NCBI GenBank assembly: GCA_021324165.1 | Contig: JAJPJR010000079.1 | Coordinates: 28,130 to 92,129, forward strand | DNA length: 64,000 nt | Reading direction: 5' to 3' | Source: Armatimonadota bacterium | GTDB taxonomy: Bacteria > Armatimonadota > Fimbriimonadia > Fimbriimonadales > ATM1 | In this document: one piece after another, positions 35,832 through 45,325 of the stretch | Layout: each line of letters starts with the position of its first letter | How positions within the stretch are numbered: position 1 is the first letter of the stretch | Notes under the pieces: generated by a model | Database searches by the model: none | What the model saw: the letters and a program-made list of their open reading frames with translations, nothing else | Told to the model about the DNA's origin: nothing | Translations under genes and position numbers: made by a program

Positions 35832-36788
35832 ATGAAAAGTCCGCTGGTGTTCTGTTTGATTTCGGCAATCGTGATCGGCTGCGGGGGCGGCTCTCCAAAA
35901 TCGCCCGGCGGCAAAAAGGCGATCGTTGTGGGGTTTTCGCAAATCGGCGCCGAGAGCGCTTGGCGTACCGCAAACACACAATCCATCCAGTCCGAAGCCC
36001 AAAAGCGTGGGATTGATCTGAAGTTTTCCGACGCGCAGCAAAAACAAGAAAACCAGATAAAGGCGATTCGAAGTTTCATTGCGCAAGGCGTGGACGTGAT
36101 CGCGTTTTCTCCAGTCGTTGAAGCCGGGTGGGATGTGGTGCTTAAAGAAGCCAAAGACGCGGGCATACCGGTGATCGTTTCGGATCGAAGGCCGAACGTT
36201 CCCGACGATATGTATGTGTGTTTCATCGGCTCAGACTTCGTGGAAGAAGGCCGCAGGGCAGCCAAATGGCTTGCCGAACACACCGGCGGCAAAGCGGTGA
36301 TCGCCGAACTCACCGGAACGCCCAACAGCGCGCCCGCGAACGACCGCAAGAAAGGGTTCGAAGAGGTGCTGACCCAATATCCGGGAATGTCCATCGTGTA
36401 TTCACAAACGGGAGATTTCACGCGCGCAAAAGGCAAAGAGGTGATGGAAGCGCTGTTGAAAAGCCCCGTCGGCAAAAGGATCAACGCGCTTTTTGCTCAT
36501 AACGACGACATGGCCCTGGGCGCGATTCAAGCCATCGAAGCCGCCGGACTGAAACCCGGAAAAGACATCATCATCGTTTCGATTGATGGAATCAAGGACG
36601 CGCTCGTTGCGATCACCGAAGGAAAACTAAACTGTTCGGTGGAGTGCAATCCGCTGCTCGGCCCCAAAGTTTTCGACGCCGTGCAGGCAGTGATGGACAA
36701 AAAGCCGCTGCCAAAACGGATTGTGGTGGAAGACAGCATGTTTGATGCAGCCAACGCGGCGAAAGAACTTCCCAATCGAAAATACTGA
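35832..36788 (+). CDS. YtfQ-like furanose-binding lipoprotein
   Basis: 318 residues from the ATG at 35832, which follows AAGGGG at good spacing. The lipobox is VIGC. The mature protein closely follows the E. coli galactofuranose-binding protein YtfQ pattern: VGFSQIGAESAWRTANTQSI, SDAQQKQENQIKAIRSFIAQ, SGDFTRAKGKEVMEALL-like and AHNDDMALGAIQAIEAAGL. Its transporter partners (YtfR, YtfT, YjfF types) lie 7 kb away beyond arabinofuranosidase genes, so the likely ligand is L-arabinofuranose. TAGAAT at 35801-35806 may be a promoter box of its own. It follows the DUF1501 gene by 28 bases. Confidence 0.88.
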   Translation: MKSPLVFCLISAIVIGCGGGSPKSPGGKKAIVVGFSQIGAESAWRTANTQSIQSEAQKRGIDLKFSDAQQKQENQIKAIRSFIAQGVDVIAFSPVVEAGWDVVLKEAKDAGIPVIVSDRRPNVPDDMYVCFIGSDFVEEGRRAAKWLAEHTGGKAVIAELTGTPNSAPANDRKKGFEEVLTQYPGMSIVYSQTGDFTRAKGKEVMEALLKSPVGKRINALFAHNDDMALGAIQAIEAAGLKPGKDIIIVSIDGIKDALVAITEGKLNCSVECNPLLGPKVFDAVQAVMDKKPLPKRIVVEDSMFDAANAAKELPNRKY

Positions 36789-37433
36789 TCACTGTCCGTA
36801 ACGCGTGGTGTAACGTTCCCGCCACTCTTTGATTTCGCCGCGCGTCAACGCGCGGGGCGAACCGATCTGCATCGCCAAAAACACGGTCTTGGCAACGTCT
36901 TCCACCATCACCGCGGCTTTCATCGCCTGCGACACGGTCGCGCCCCAAGCGAACACGCCGTGGTGCGCAAGAAGAACCGCCGGGCCCGTCTGCCGATACT
37001 TCACAATCGTTCGTCCGATCGCGTCGGCGCTGTTTCCAACATAAGGCGCGCACGGAATCTCGCCGCCGAACTCGTCGGCGATCGCCGTCAAAACGGGTGG
37101 AATCGCCATTTCGCACGCGGCGAACGCCGTGGCGTAGTTGCTGTGCGTGTGAACGATCGCGCCCACGTCTTGCATGTTGCGATATAAGTAAAGATGGTGT
37201 GGCAGGTCTACGCTCGGCTTGAGGGGCCCGGCCGCCGTTCCCGAATCCAGATCTACTTGCACCATCGCTTCGGGAGTGAGCTTGTCGTAGTCCATTCCCG
37301 AAGGTTTGATGAACAGCTGCCCGCTGGCACGATCGAGGCCGCTGACGTTTCCAGAATGCATCGCAACCAACCCGCTGCTAAGAAGCGTTCGATTGGCTTC
37401 GCAAACTTCGCTGCGCAGTTTTTCGTAATTCAT
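36789..37433 (-). CDS. araD: L-ribulose-5-phosphate 4-epimerase
   Basis: 214 residues of the class II aldolase/epimerase family. Motifs: HSGNVSGLDRASGQLFIKPSG near residue 26 for phosphate binding, the zinc ligands in VHTHSNYATAFA, and VLLAHHGVFAWG for the third histidine pair. It converts L-ribulose 5-phosphate to D-xylulose 5-phosphate in L-arabinose breakdown. It overlaps the araB stop as ATGA, and its own stop touches the stop of the facing binding-protein gene with no gap. Confidence 0.92.
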   Translation of the reverse strand: MNYEKLRSEVCEANRTLLSSGLVAMHSGNVSGLDRASGQLFIKPSGMDYDKLTPEAMVQVDLDSGTAAGPLKPSVDLPHHLYLYRNMQDVGAIVHTHSNYATAFAACEMAIPPVLTAIADEFGGEIPCAPYVGNSADAIGRTIVKYRQTGPAVLLAHHGVFAWGATVSQAMKAAVMVEDVAKTVFLAMQIGSPRALTRGEIKEWRERYTTRYGQ

Positions 37434-39097
37434 TGCCGGCTCATCTCTCGGATTTCCAACAAACGTTTCATCGTGGCAGAAAGATCCAGCTGAGTGCCGC
37501 TTACGCCAAATGCATCATGCAAGCGCCGATAGAGCAGATACAGCTGAGCGTAGACAGCATTCGCTTTCTGGTTCGGCTCGTACCGTTTTTCAGGTTTTCT
37601 CACCATCGCGTGCTGAGCGCTTTCCACCGTTTGGTGAGCGCCGCCTGCCACCGCGCCAAAAATCGCCGCACCAAGCGCGCAGGTTTGCGGCGATGCGCTC
37701 ACCTGCATCGGTCTGTTGCACACATCGGCGTAAATCTGCATCAGCAGCGGGCTCTTTTCGGCGATGCCCCCGCAGGCAACGATCTCCTCGATTTTCACGC
37801 CGTACTCTTCCAGCCTCTCGATAATCCGCAAAGCCCCGAACGCGGTCGCTTCGATCAGCGCTCGGTAAATCTCGCATGGCGATGTGGCCAGCGTTTGACC
37901 CAGCAGCAACCCGCTGAGCCTCGGATCGGTGAGAATCGATCGGTTGCCGTTATTCCAATCCAAAGCGAGCAAACCCGACTCTCCCGGCGCGAGTCCGGCT
38001 GCTTCGCTTGAAAGCCGCGCGTGGGTTTGTGCACCATCGGAGTCTCCACAGATCTGCTGCACAAACCAGTTGAAGATGTCGCCAACCGCGCTTTGCCCCG
38101 CTTCCAAACCGAGCATTCCCGGCAGAACCGAATGTTCTGCCACCCCGCAGATTCCAGGAATATCGCTGACTGTGCCATCCATCGGCGCGACCATGATGTC
38201 GCACGTGCTGGTTCCTATGATCTTCACCAGTCTGCCGCTCTTGACGCCGGAACCCACCGCGCCGAAATGCGCGTCGAATCCTCCCACCGCGATCGGCGTT
38301 CCAGCTTGGAGTCCGCACCTGTCGGCGATTTCCGCATCCAGACAGCCCGCAACGGTGTCGGAAGCGAACACTTCGTTATACAGCGAGCCACGAAGTCTGG
38401 CCAGCCCCGGCGACAGCGCCGCCAAAAACTCAACCGAAGGAAGGCCGCCCCATTCCGAATGAAACATCGCTTTGTGGCCGGCGGCGCACGCGCTCCGCTT
38501 GATCGTTTTTGGACTGAGCGATCCCGCAAGATAGGCGGGAATGAAATCGCACAGCTCCACCCAACTGTGCGCTTTGGCAAACACGTTCGGCGCAGTCCGC
38601 TCGCAATGCAGCGCCTTCGACCAGAACCATTCCGACGAATACGCTCCGCCGCATTTGTTCAAATAAGGCTCGCCGCGCATTTGGCACAGTAAGGTGATCT
38701 CGGCGGCCTCATCGTGCGACGTGTGATCTTTCCACAGCCACGCCATCGCGTTCAAATCGCTCCGATGCTCATCGGATAAAGCCAAAGGAACGCCGCTGCC
38801 GTCTACCGGAATGGGCGTCGAGCCGGTTGTGTCCACTCCGATCCCGATCACCTGCTCGGGCCGAGCGCCAGCCTGGCTCAGCGCACCGGATGCCGACTCG
38901 AACAGACCGTCGAGATAGTCCTGCGGATGCTGGCGCGCCAGATGGGGGTTTTTAGGATCGAGCCAAACGCCGTGATCGCCGGTGCGGTATTCCGCAACGT
39001 GCGAGCCGGCTTCTTCGCCTGTGTCCACGTCCACCAAAAGCGCCCGCACGCTGTTTGTGCCGTAATCCAAACCAAGGCTGAGCCGCCGTTCTGCCAT
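37430..39097 (-). CDS. araB: Ribulokinase
   Basis: 555 residues of the FGGY carbohydrate kinase family at the normal length for AraB. The start is the ATG at 39097 (MAERRLSLGLDYGTNSVRAL). Family features: the phosphate-binding LDYGTNS, IGIGVDTTGSTPIPVDGSG, the substrate site GGFDAHFGAVGSGV, and the second kinase half AFGALRIIERLEEYGVKIEE with CGGIAEKSPLLMQIYAD. It phosphorylates L-ribulose. It is expressed from a TATAAT only 14 bases before the ATG, giving a very short or absent leader, and is coupled to araD. Confidence 0.95.
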   Translation of the reverse strand: MAERRLSLGLDYGTNSVRALLVDVDTGEEAGSHVAEYRTGDHGVWLDPKNPHLARQHPQDYLDGLFESASGALSQAGARPEQVIGIGVDTTGSTPIPVDGSGVPLALSDEHRSDLNAMAWLWKDHTSHDEAAEITLLCQMRGEPYLNKCGGAYSSEWFWSKALHCERTAPNVFAKAHSWVELCDFIPAYLAGSLSPKTIKRSACAAGHKAMFHSEWGGLPSVEFLAALSPGLARLRGSLYNEVFASDTVAGCLDAEIADRCGLQAGTPIAVGGFDAHFGAVGSGVKSGRLVKIIGTSTCDIMVAPMDGTVSDIPGICGVAEHSVLPGMLGLEAGQSAVGDIFNWFVQQICGDSDGAQTHARLSSEAAGLAPGESGLLALDWNNGNRSILTDPRLSGLLLGQTLATSPCEIYRALIEATAFGALRIIERLEEYGVKIEEIVACGGIAEKSPLLMQIYADVCNRPMQVSASPQTCALGAAIFGAVAGGAHQTVESAQHAMVRKPEKRYEPNQKANAVYAQLYLLYRRLHDAFGVSGTQLDLSATMKRLLEIREMSRQ

Positions 39098-39111
39098 ATC
39101 CAAAGGACTCA

Positions 39112-39119
39112 ATTATAGT
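39112..39119. promoter_or_regulatory. Overlapping divergent -10 boxes between araB and the GH51 gene
   Basis: On the minus strand TATAAT (39117-39112) serves araB. On the plus strand TATAGT (39114-39119) serves the glycosidase side. The two boxes share four bases, so only one polymerase could occupy the site at a time. No good -35 box is visible for either, which suggests an activator may be needed. Confidence 0.5.
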
Positions 39120-39125
39120 AAAACT

Positions 39126-39176
39126 ATGCGGGCGGCGTGTTTTGGATGGTTGAATTTGTTCTCTTTAGTGCACTAA
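39126..39176 (+). CDS. Possible 16-codon leader ORF overlapping the GH51 start
   Basis: An ATG lies exactly six bases after TATAGT, the spacing seen at other leaderless starts in this window. The frame runs 16 codons (MRAACFGWLNLFSLVH) and overlaps the first 40 bases of the GH51 gene in another frame. It may be a regulatory leader peptide, or the ATG may simply mark the transcript start, with the GH51 GTG used internally. Weakly supported. Confidence 0.25.
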   Translation: MRAACFGWLNLFSLVH

Positions 39177-41506
39177 TGATCAGCGGCGTGAACCAGATTG
39201 CGCAGCCAGCAAGGTTGACGATTCATTTGGACGAGCCCGGTGCGCCCGTGAGCCCGACGCTTTATGGCATCTTTTTCGAGGAGATCAACTGCGCTGGCGA
39301 GGGCGGACTGTATGCGGAACTTGTCCGCAACGGTTCATTTGAACAAGGACTGGCGCATTGGAGTGTGCTTTCGGGCGCTGTTTCGATCATCGAGGGTTCG
39401 GCGCGCATGGAACTTGATCGAGCGGCCGGCTCGGCAGTGATCGAAAACGAAGGCTATTGGGGAATCGCCGCAAAAACAGGGCGGCCGCTCGAACTGAGTT
39501 TTGCCGTGAACTGTGAGGGGCGGACAACTGCCGAACTGCGCGCCGATCTGGTGGACGAACACGGTGATTCTATTTGCTCAAAAACGTTTGGAGTGGCTGG
39601 AAGCGAATGGAATTCTTTCCGAGCGTCGCTTCTACCGGCTCGAGATTGCGCAAACGCCAAACTGCGCATCGCGTGCAAAGGGCGGGGAGTTTTGCGTGTG
39701 GATCGGGTGTCGTTGATGCCCGCCGATACGTTCAAGCGCCGCAAAAACGGAATGCGCGCCGACTTGGCGCAGATGCTGCTTGAGCTGAAGCCTTCGTTCA
39801 TGCGATTTCCGGGCGGCTGCTGGGTCGAAGGCGACACGATGTACACCGCGTATCGCTGGAAACAGACGTTGGGAACGGTCGGCTCACGACGCGTTGTGCA
39901 GAATTTGTGGGGATATGTTTGCGAGAACGGCTTAGGGTTTCACGAGTATCTGCAGTTTTGCGAAGATATCGGCGCCCAGCCGCTGTTTGTGATCAACTGC
40001 GGGATGTCGCATCACGGCGTTGTGCCGATGGGTCAGATGGACGAATACGTGCAGGACGCGCTGGATGCGATCGAATACGCCAACGGCGATGTGAACACAA
40101 GATGGGGCGCGATGCGCGCGCAGGCGGGCCATCCCAAGCCTTTCGGCCTGAGGTTTTTGGAGATCGGCAACGAAAACGGCGGGCCCGAATATGAGAAGCG
40201 GTACGCGCTGTTTTATCACGCGATCAAGGCGCGATATCCCGGCATCACGCTGATTGCAAACGTTTGGGGCGGGCACCCGCAAGACACTCCGGTCGAGATG
40301 CTGGATGAGCATTATTACAGTGACCCTGAGTTTTTCTTCGCCAACGCAGGCCGTTATGACCGGTACGACCGGGCCGGGCCGAAAGTTTATGTGGGTGAAT
40401 ACGCAGTCACGCAAGGATGCGGCGGCGGCAACCTGATCGCCGCGCTTGCCGAATCGGCTTTCATGACCGGTTTGGAGAGAAACTCCGACGTGGTGAAGAT
40501 GGCTTCGTATGCGCCGCTGTTTGCGAATGTGAATCACAAAACTTGGAATCCCGATCTGATCTGCTTCGATTCGGCGAAATGTTACGGCACGCCGTCGTAC
40601 TATGCGCAGAAGATGTTTTCCAACAATCGGCCCGACGTGAATGTGAGAACCGTGTTGACCGGCGCCCCAACCAATATCGAGCGGTTTCCATCGGGCGGAA
40701 TCGGCATCGGCTGCTGGAATACGCAAGCCGAGTTTAAACAGATTCGCGTGGCGGATGCAGATGGAAATGTCGTGTACGATTCTGACAAGGGCGCGCCGCT
40801 TACATTCGAATCGGGAGATTGGAGCGTTGCGGATGGCGTGTACCGGCAGATCGGATCGCACACGCCTTCGCGCGAGTTTTTGCAAGGCAGATGGAGCGCG
40901 TTTACTCTGAGCCTGAAAGCGCGCAAGATTTCGGGCGCGGAAGGTTTTTTGATTACGGTCGGCAGGCAGGATGCGAACAACTATGTGTGGCTGAATCTTG
41001 GCGGATGGGGCAACCGGCTGCACGGCATCGAATGGTGCGTCAACGGATCGAAAAAACTGGTTGGCGGGCAGATTCCGGGCTTTATCGAGCCAGGGATTTG
41101 GCATGACGTCCGCATCGAGTATTCGCCTGAGAGGATTCGATGTTTTTTGGATGGAAAACTTCTGCTTGCGGCGGCGGCGCCCGAAACCAAGACGCTGTAT
41201 TGTTCGGCTGGAAAAATCGGTTCCAGCAGCGAGATCGTTTTGAAATTTGTGAACGCATCCGGCCGTTCGCAACCCGTTGACGTTCGAGTTGAACGCGGCA
41301 AAGCGAAAGCGTATTCGGCAACATTGGAAACTTTGACATCGCAAAGCCCGCTGGATGAAAACAGTTTGCAAACGCCCACCAAGGTGGCGCCGAAATCGCG
41401 GAATGTGGGCATTCTGCCGCCTGCGTTTTCGGTTGATCTCGCACCGTTCTCGCTGACCATTTTGAGAATGAAGCCCGCTCACGACATTAAAGGAGGCAGA
41501 TCATGA
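39137..41506 (+). CDS. Alpha-L-arabinofuranosidase (GH51) with inserted jelly-roll domain
   Basis: 789 residues from a GTG (an ATG at 39146 is an alternative); the N-terminus VEFVLFSALMISGVNQIA looks like a signal segment. A carbohydrate-binding beta domain (about 60-190) precedes a TIM barrel with acid/base glutamate E346 in EIGNENGG and nucleophile E421 in VGEYAV. After the barrel a lectin-like insert (WSVADGVYRQIG to FLDGKLLLAA, about 550-690) resembles DUF1080/CBM66-type folds. The usual C-terminal beta domain closes the protein. It removes alpha-L-arabinofuranosyl side chains. It is coupled to the GH127 gene. Confidence 0.92.
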   Translation: MFWMVEFVLFSALMISGVNQIAQPARLTIHLDEPGAPVSPTLYGIFFEEINCAGEGGLYAELVRNGSFEQGLAHWSVLSGAVSIIEGSARMELDRAAGSAVIENEGYWGIAAKTGRPLELSFAVNCEGRTTAELRADLVDEHGDSICSKTFGVAGSEWNSFRASLLPARDCANAKLRIACKGRGVLRVDRVSLMPADTFKRRKNGMRADLAQMLLELKPSFMRFPGGCWVEGDTMYTAYRWKQTLGTVGSRRVVQNLWGYVCENGLGFHEYLQFCEDIGAQPLFVINCGMSHHGVVPMGQMDEYVQDALDAIEYANGDVNTRWGAMRAQAGHPKPFGLRFLEIGNENGGPEYEKRYALFYHAIKARYPGITLIANVWGGHPQDTPVEMLDEHYYSDPEFFFANAGRYDRYDRAGPKVYVGEYAVTQGCGGGNLIAALAESAFMTGLERNSDVVKMASYAPLFANVNHKTWNPDLICFDSAKCYGTPSYYAQKMFSNNRPDVNVRTVLTGAPTNIERFPSGGIGIGCWNTQAEFKQIRVADADGNVVYDSDKGAPLTFESGDWSVADGVYRQIGSHTPSREFLQGRWSAFTLSLKARKISGAEGFLITVGRQDANNYVWLNLGGWGNRLHGIEWCVNGSKKLVGGQIPGFIEPGIWHDVRIEYSPERIRCFLDGKLLLAAAAPETKTLYCSAGKIGSSSEIVLKFVNASGRSQPVDVRVERGKAKAYSATLETLTSQSPLDENSLQTPTKVAPKSRNVGILPPAFSVDLAPFSLTILRMKPAHDIKGGRS

Positions 41507-43833
41507 TCGCCCCATTCTGTTTGATGCTGCAAGCTGCCGGCCTCACGGAAGTGCCGTTTACCGAAGTGCAGATCGAGGACGGTTTCTGGTCGCCGCGCAG
41601 AAAGATCAATCGCGAAGTTTCGATTCCTCACAGTTTGAAAATGCTTGAAGAGTCGGGCAACGTGGCGAATTTCGAACTGGCGGCAAAGGGAGCGCATACC
41701 GGCTATCACGGGCCGGTGTTTATGGATTCTGATCTTTATAAGGCGCTCGAAGCGGCTTCGTACAGCCTGGCAACAGATCCGAATCCGGAGCTGGCCAAGC
41801 AGGTGGATGCGTTGATCGCAAAAGTCGCCGCGGCGCAGCTGAGAGATGGATATGTGAACACCTATTATGAAGTGAACGGCATATCGAATCGGCTGACGAA
41901 CCTTGCTTGGAATCATGAACTTTATTGCGCCGGGCATATGTTCGAAGCGGCAGTTGCTCATTTCAACGCCACCGGAAAAAAGAACTTTCTGAACATCGCC
42001 ACAAAGTACGCAGATTTTTTGTGCGCGACGTTTGGCGACGGGCCGGGAAAGCGCGAAGGATATTGCGGTCACCCAGAGATCGAACTTGCGCTTGTGAAGC
42101 TGTGGAAAGCGACAGGCGAGCGCAAATATTTCGATTTGGCAAGATATTTTATCGAACACCGAGGCACGCACTTTTTTGCCAAAGAACAGAAGATTCCGGA
42201 TGAAAAATACGACGGCACGTACTTTCAAGATGACGTTCCGATCTTCGATCAGCAGACCATCAAAGGGCACGCCGTGCGTGCGGGATATCTGATGGCGGGC
42301 GCAACGGATGTCGCGATGCAGACCCGCGATCCGCGCCTGCTCACGATGCTTCAGAAAGTTTGGAACAACACCACCAGAAAAAATCTGTATTTGACCGGCG
42401 GAATCGGGCCATCGGCAAGCAACGAGGGATTCACCACTGATTACGACCTGCCGAACAAGTCGGCATATCAAGAAACGTGCGCATCGGTCGCGATGATTTT
42501 ATGGAATCACCGCATGGGGCTTCTCACTGAGCGGGCGGAGTTTTGGGATTATGTGGAACGCGCGCTTTACAACGGTTTTTTGGCGGGAGTTTCGCTCGAT
42601 GGCACGAAGTTTTTTTATGTGAACCCGCTGAGCAGCGACGGAAATCACCACCGATCGGGATGGTTTTCGTGCGCATGCTGTCCGCCGAACGTTACGCGCA
42701 CGCTCGCCTGCCTTGGTGAATATGTGTATGCCAAGTCGAATGAGGCACTGTATGTGAATCTGTTTGTCGCCGGTTCGGTTCACACTAAAGTTGGAGCCAA
42801 CGACGTGCGGCTTCAGGTTGCGACTTCGTATCCGTGGAGCGGGCGGATTGTTTTGAAGCCGTCGGTTTCTGGCGGAGGACGCGTGGCAATCGCCGTCCGC
42901 AAGCCGCAGTGGTCGAATGCAGTTTCCGCGGCGATTGATGGAACCGAGGTCAAGCCCGAACTGCGCGATGGCTATTTGTGGTTTTCGAAAAACTGGCAGC
43001 CGGGTGACCAGATTCAACTCGATTTCGATTTCGAGCCGAAACGGATGATCGCCAATCCCAACGTCAAAGATGACGCCGGCAAAACCGCGTTTCAGGTTGG
43101 GCCGGTGGTGTACTGCTTGGAAGGCGTGGATAATCCCGATCTTCGCGATTTATATTTTCCGTTGGATTCGCAAATGAGATTTGAATTTCGCAAAGATCTT
43201 TTGGGCGGCGTGGGAGTTGTTGCGGGTGAAGCGTGGTATCGGCCGAACGCTGGCTGGCCGAGGCGTCTTTATCAAGAATCACCGCGATCGGAGCGGCGCA
43301 CTTTCGTTGCGGTTCCTTATTGTGTTTGGGACAACCGCGAACCCGGGCCGATGGACGTTTGGGTCCCGACTTCACCGAGCGCCGGCCGCGCGGGCGGGTT
43401 GGAATCGGAAGCGAAGGTGAGCATGTCGTTCGTAAGTTCCAACTGTCAACCGAGCGCCATTAATGACGGCAAAGATGTGATTCGATCCAACGTGCATCCT
43501 GGCGCCCTTTGTCATTTTTGGCCGCACAAAGGCACCGAAGAGTGGGTGGAATATCGTTGGAACGAACCGCATTCGATTCGCGCGGCGCGCGTGTATTGGT
43601 TTGACGATACCGGATTCGGCGAATGCCGCCTGCCGGAGCGGTGGGAGATTCAGTATTTGGAAAACGGCAAGTGGAAGCCGGTTTCGTGCAGCTCGTATCC
43701 GGTGAAAATGGATGAGTGGTGCACAGCGAATTTCACGACCGTGCGCACTACCTCGCTGCGCCTGATTGTGAAACTGAAGCAGGGTTGGGCGGCTGGAATG
43801 CACGAATGGCAAGTGATGGAAAATGACGATTGA
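41503..43833 (+). CDS. Beta-L-arabinofuranosidase (GH127, DUF1680)
   Basis: 776 residues starting at an ATG preceded by AGGAGG and overlapping the GH51 stop as ATGA. The N-terminus VPFTEVQIEDGFWSPRRKIN is the family opening. The (alpha/alpha)6 barrel carries the zinc/catalytic set: glutamate E324 in QETCAS and cysteines C390, C392 and C393 in SCACCPPN. In characterised GH127 enzymes a cysteine is the nucleophile. A C-terminal extension (about 640-776) looks like a discoidin-type sugar-binding domain. Only a weak hydrophobic N-terminus is visible, so location is uncertain. Confidence 0.92.
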   Translation: MIAPFCLMLQAAGLTEVPFTEVQIEDGFWSPRRKINREVSIPHSLKMLEESGNVANFELAAKGAHTGYHGPVFMDSDLYKALEAASYSLATDPNPELAKQVDALIAKVAAAQLRDGYVNTYYEVNGISNRLTNLAWNHELYCAGHMFEAAVAHFNATGKKNFLNIATKYADFLCATFGDGPGKREGYCGHPEIELALVKLWKATGERKYFDLARYFIEHRGTHFFAKEQKIPDEKYDGTYFQDDVPIFDQQTIKGHAVRAGYLMAGATDVAMQTRDPRLLTMLQKVWNNTTRKNLYLTGGIGPSASNEGFTTDYDLPNKSAYQETCASVAMILWNHRMGLLTERAEFWDYVERALYNGFLAGVSLDGTKFFYVNPLSSDGNHHRSGWFSCACCPPNVTRTLACLGEYVYAKSNEALYVNLFVAGSVHTKVGANDVRLQVATSYPWSGRIVLKPSVSGGGRVAIAVRKPQWSNAVSAAIDGTEVKPELRDGYLWFSKNWQPGDQIQLDFDFEPKRMIANPNVKDDAGKTAFQVGPVVYCLEGVDNPDLRDLYFPLDSQMRFEFRKDLLGGVGVVAGEAWYRPNAGWPRRLYQESPRSERRTFVAVPYCVWDNREPGPMDVWVPTSPSAGRAGGLESEAKVSMSFVSSNCQPSAINDGKDVIRSNVHPGALCHFWPHKGTEEWVEYRWNEPHSIRAARVYWFDDTGFGECRLPERWEIQYLENGKWKPVSCSSYPVKMDEWCTANFTTVRTTSLRLIVKLKQGWAAGMHEWQVMENDD

Positions 43834-45325
43834 CACAACGCCTGCGCTGGTGCAGATGACCGGAATCAGCAAACGGTTTCCTGGCGTGCTCGCGTTAGAC
43901 GGTGTGGAGTTCGACCTTCTGTCGGGAGAGATTCACGCGTTGATGGGCGAAAACGGCGCAGGAAAAAGCAGTTTGATCAAAGTTTTAACCGGTGCGGTTC
44001 AGCCCGATGCCGGCAGGATTGTGCTGAACGGAACCGAAATTGCGCCTCGTTCGCCGGCAGATGCGGCCAAACTCGGCATCGGCGTGGTTTATCAAGAAGT
44101 GAATCTGCTGCCCAATCTTTCGGTGGGCGAAAACGTGATGCTGGGACACGAGCCGCGAAGCCGATGGGGCATTGATTGGCGGAAGCTTCATGCTGAAGCG
44201 AGCGATGCGCTTGATAACCTCGGCGTGAGAGTTTCCACCCGCGCAAACTTGGGCACGCTGCCTCTTTCGATTCAGCAGCTGGTGGCGATTGCCCGCGCCG
44301 TGCGGCTGAAATCCAAAGTCTTGGTGCTGGATGAACCCACATCGAGTTTGGACAAAGCGGAAGTCGAGAGGCTGTTTGAACTTCTGACAAACCTGCGCAA
44401 CAAGCAGATGGGCATCGTTTTCGTTACGCATTTTATCGAGCAGATGTATCGGATATCGGATCGCGTTACGGTGCTTCGCAATGGAAAGAAGATCGGAACG
44501 AACAACGTGAGTGAACTTGACCGAAGCGAACTTGTTTCGCAAATGCTTGGGCGCGCGATCGGCGAGCGCGGCACCACGGCTCGGCGCCGAGAGATAAAAG
44601 AAGAAAAGCCCGTTTTGCAAACGCGCGAACTTGGCGCGCGTGGACAAGTCGAAGGTGTTGCGTTCGATCTTCGCCAGGGTGAGATTCTGGGATTTGTGGG
44701 GCTGCTGGGTTCGGGCCGGTCGGAAACGATTCGAATGTTGTTTGGAATTGATCCGATAGAATTTGGGCAGCTGTTCATCCGCGGAAATCGGATCAGCAAG
44801 CCGTCGCCGCGCAAAATGGTCCGGCTGCGCGTGGGGCTTTGTCCTGAAGACCGCAGACGCGAAGCGATCTTTCCAAACCTCAGCCTGCGCGACAACATGT
44901 TGATGACGCTGCTGGGACAGGGCATGCGGATTTCAAAACGCAAAAGGGCAGAGATCGTTGAACGGTACAGGCAGGTGATGCGGATCGCCGCGGCAGGTTT
45001 GGATACGCCGATTTGGCAGCTGAGCGGAGGAAACCAACAAAAAGCGGTTTTGGCAAGATGGCTTGCCGCTGATCCGGAGATTCTTTTGCTCGACGAACCG
45101 ACGCGCGGAATTGACATCGGTGCGAAGTTCGAAATTCTCGGTCTGCTGGAATCACTTGCCGAAAAAGATTTGGCGCTGGTTTTTGTTTCATCGGAACTTG
45201 AAGAGTCGGCAAGAATCTGTTCGCGCGCGTTGGTGTTTCGAGACCGCAAAATGGAAGACGAACTGCAGGGTGATGCGGTGAACGAAGCCGATATGCTGAA
45301 ACGCATCGCGGGTGCATCCAGTTGA
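43823..45325 (+). CDS. YtfR/AraG-type sugar ABC ATP-binding protein
   Basis: 500 residues, double-domain ATPase of CUT2 importers. Domain 1 has Walker A GENGAGKSSLIKVL near residue 42, signature LPLSIQQLVAIAR and Walker B VLVLDEPTSSLD. Domain 2 has the degenerate GLLGSGRSETIRM, LSGGNQQKAVLARWL and LLLDEPTRGIDIG. It overlaps the GH127 gene by 11 bases and is followed by two permeases at overlapping starts, so glycosidases and importer form one transcription unit. Confidence 0.94.
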   Translation: MTIDTTPALVQMTGISKRFPGVLALDGVEFDLLSGEIHALMGENGAGKSSLIKVLTGAVQPDAGRIVLNGTEIAPRSPADAAKLGIGVVYQEVNLLPNLSVGENVMLGHEPRSRWGIDWRKLHAEASDALDNLGVRVSTRANLGTLPLSIQQLVAIARAVRLKSKVLVLDEPTSSLDKAEVERLFELLTNLRNKQMGIVFVTHFIEQMYRISDRVTVLRNGKKIGTNNVSELDRSELVSQMLGRAIGERGTTARRREIKEEKPVLQTRELGARGQVEGVAFDLRQGEILGFVGLLGSGRSETIRMLFGIDPIEFGQLFIRGNRISKPSPRKMVRLRVGLCPEDRRREAIFPNLSLRDNMLMTLLGQGMRISKRKRAEIVERYRQVMRIAAAGLDTPIWQLSGGNQQKAVLARWLAADPEILLLDEPTRGIDIGAKFEILGLLESLAEKDLALVFVSSELEESARICSRALVFRDRKMEDELQGDAVNEADMLKRIAGASS

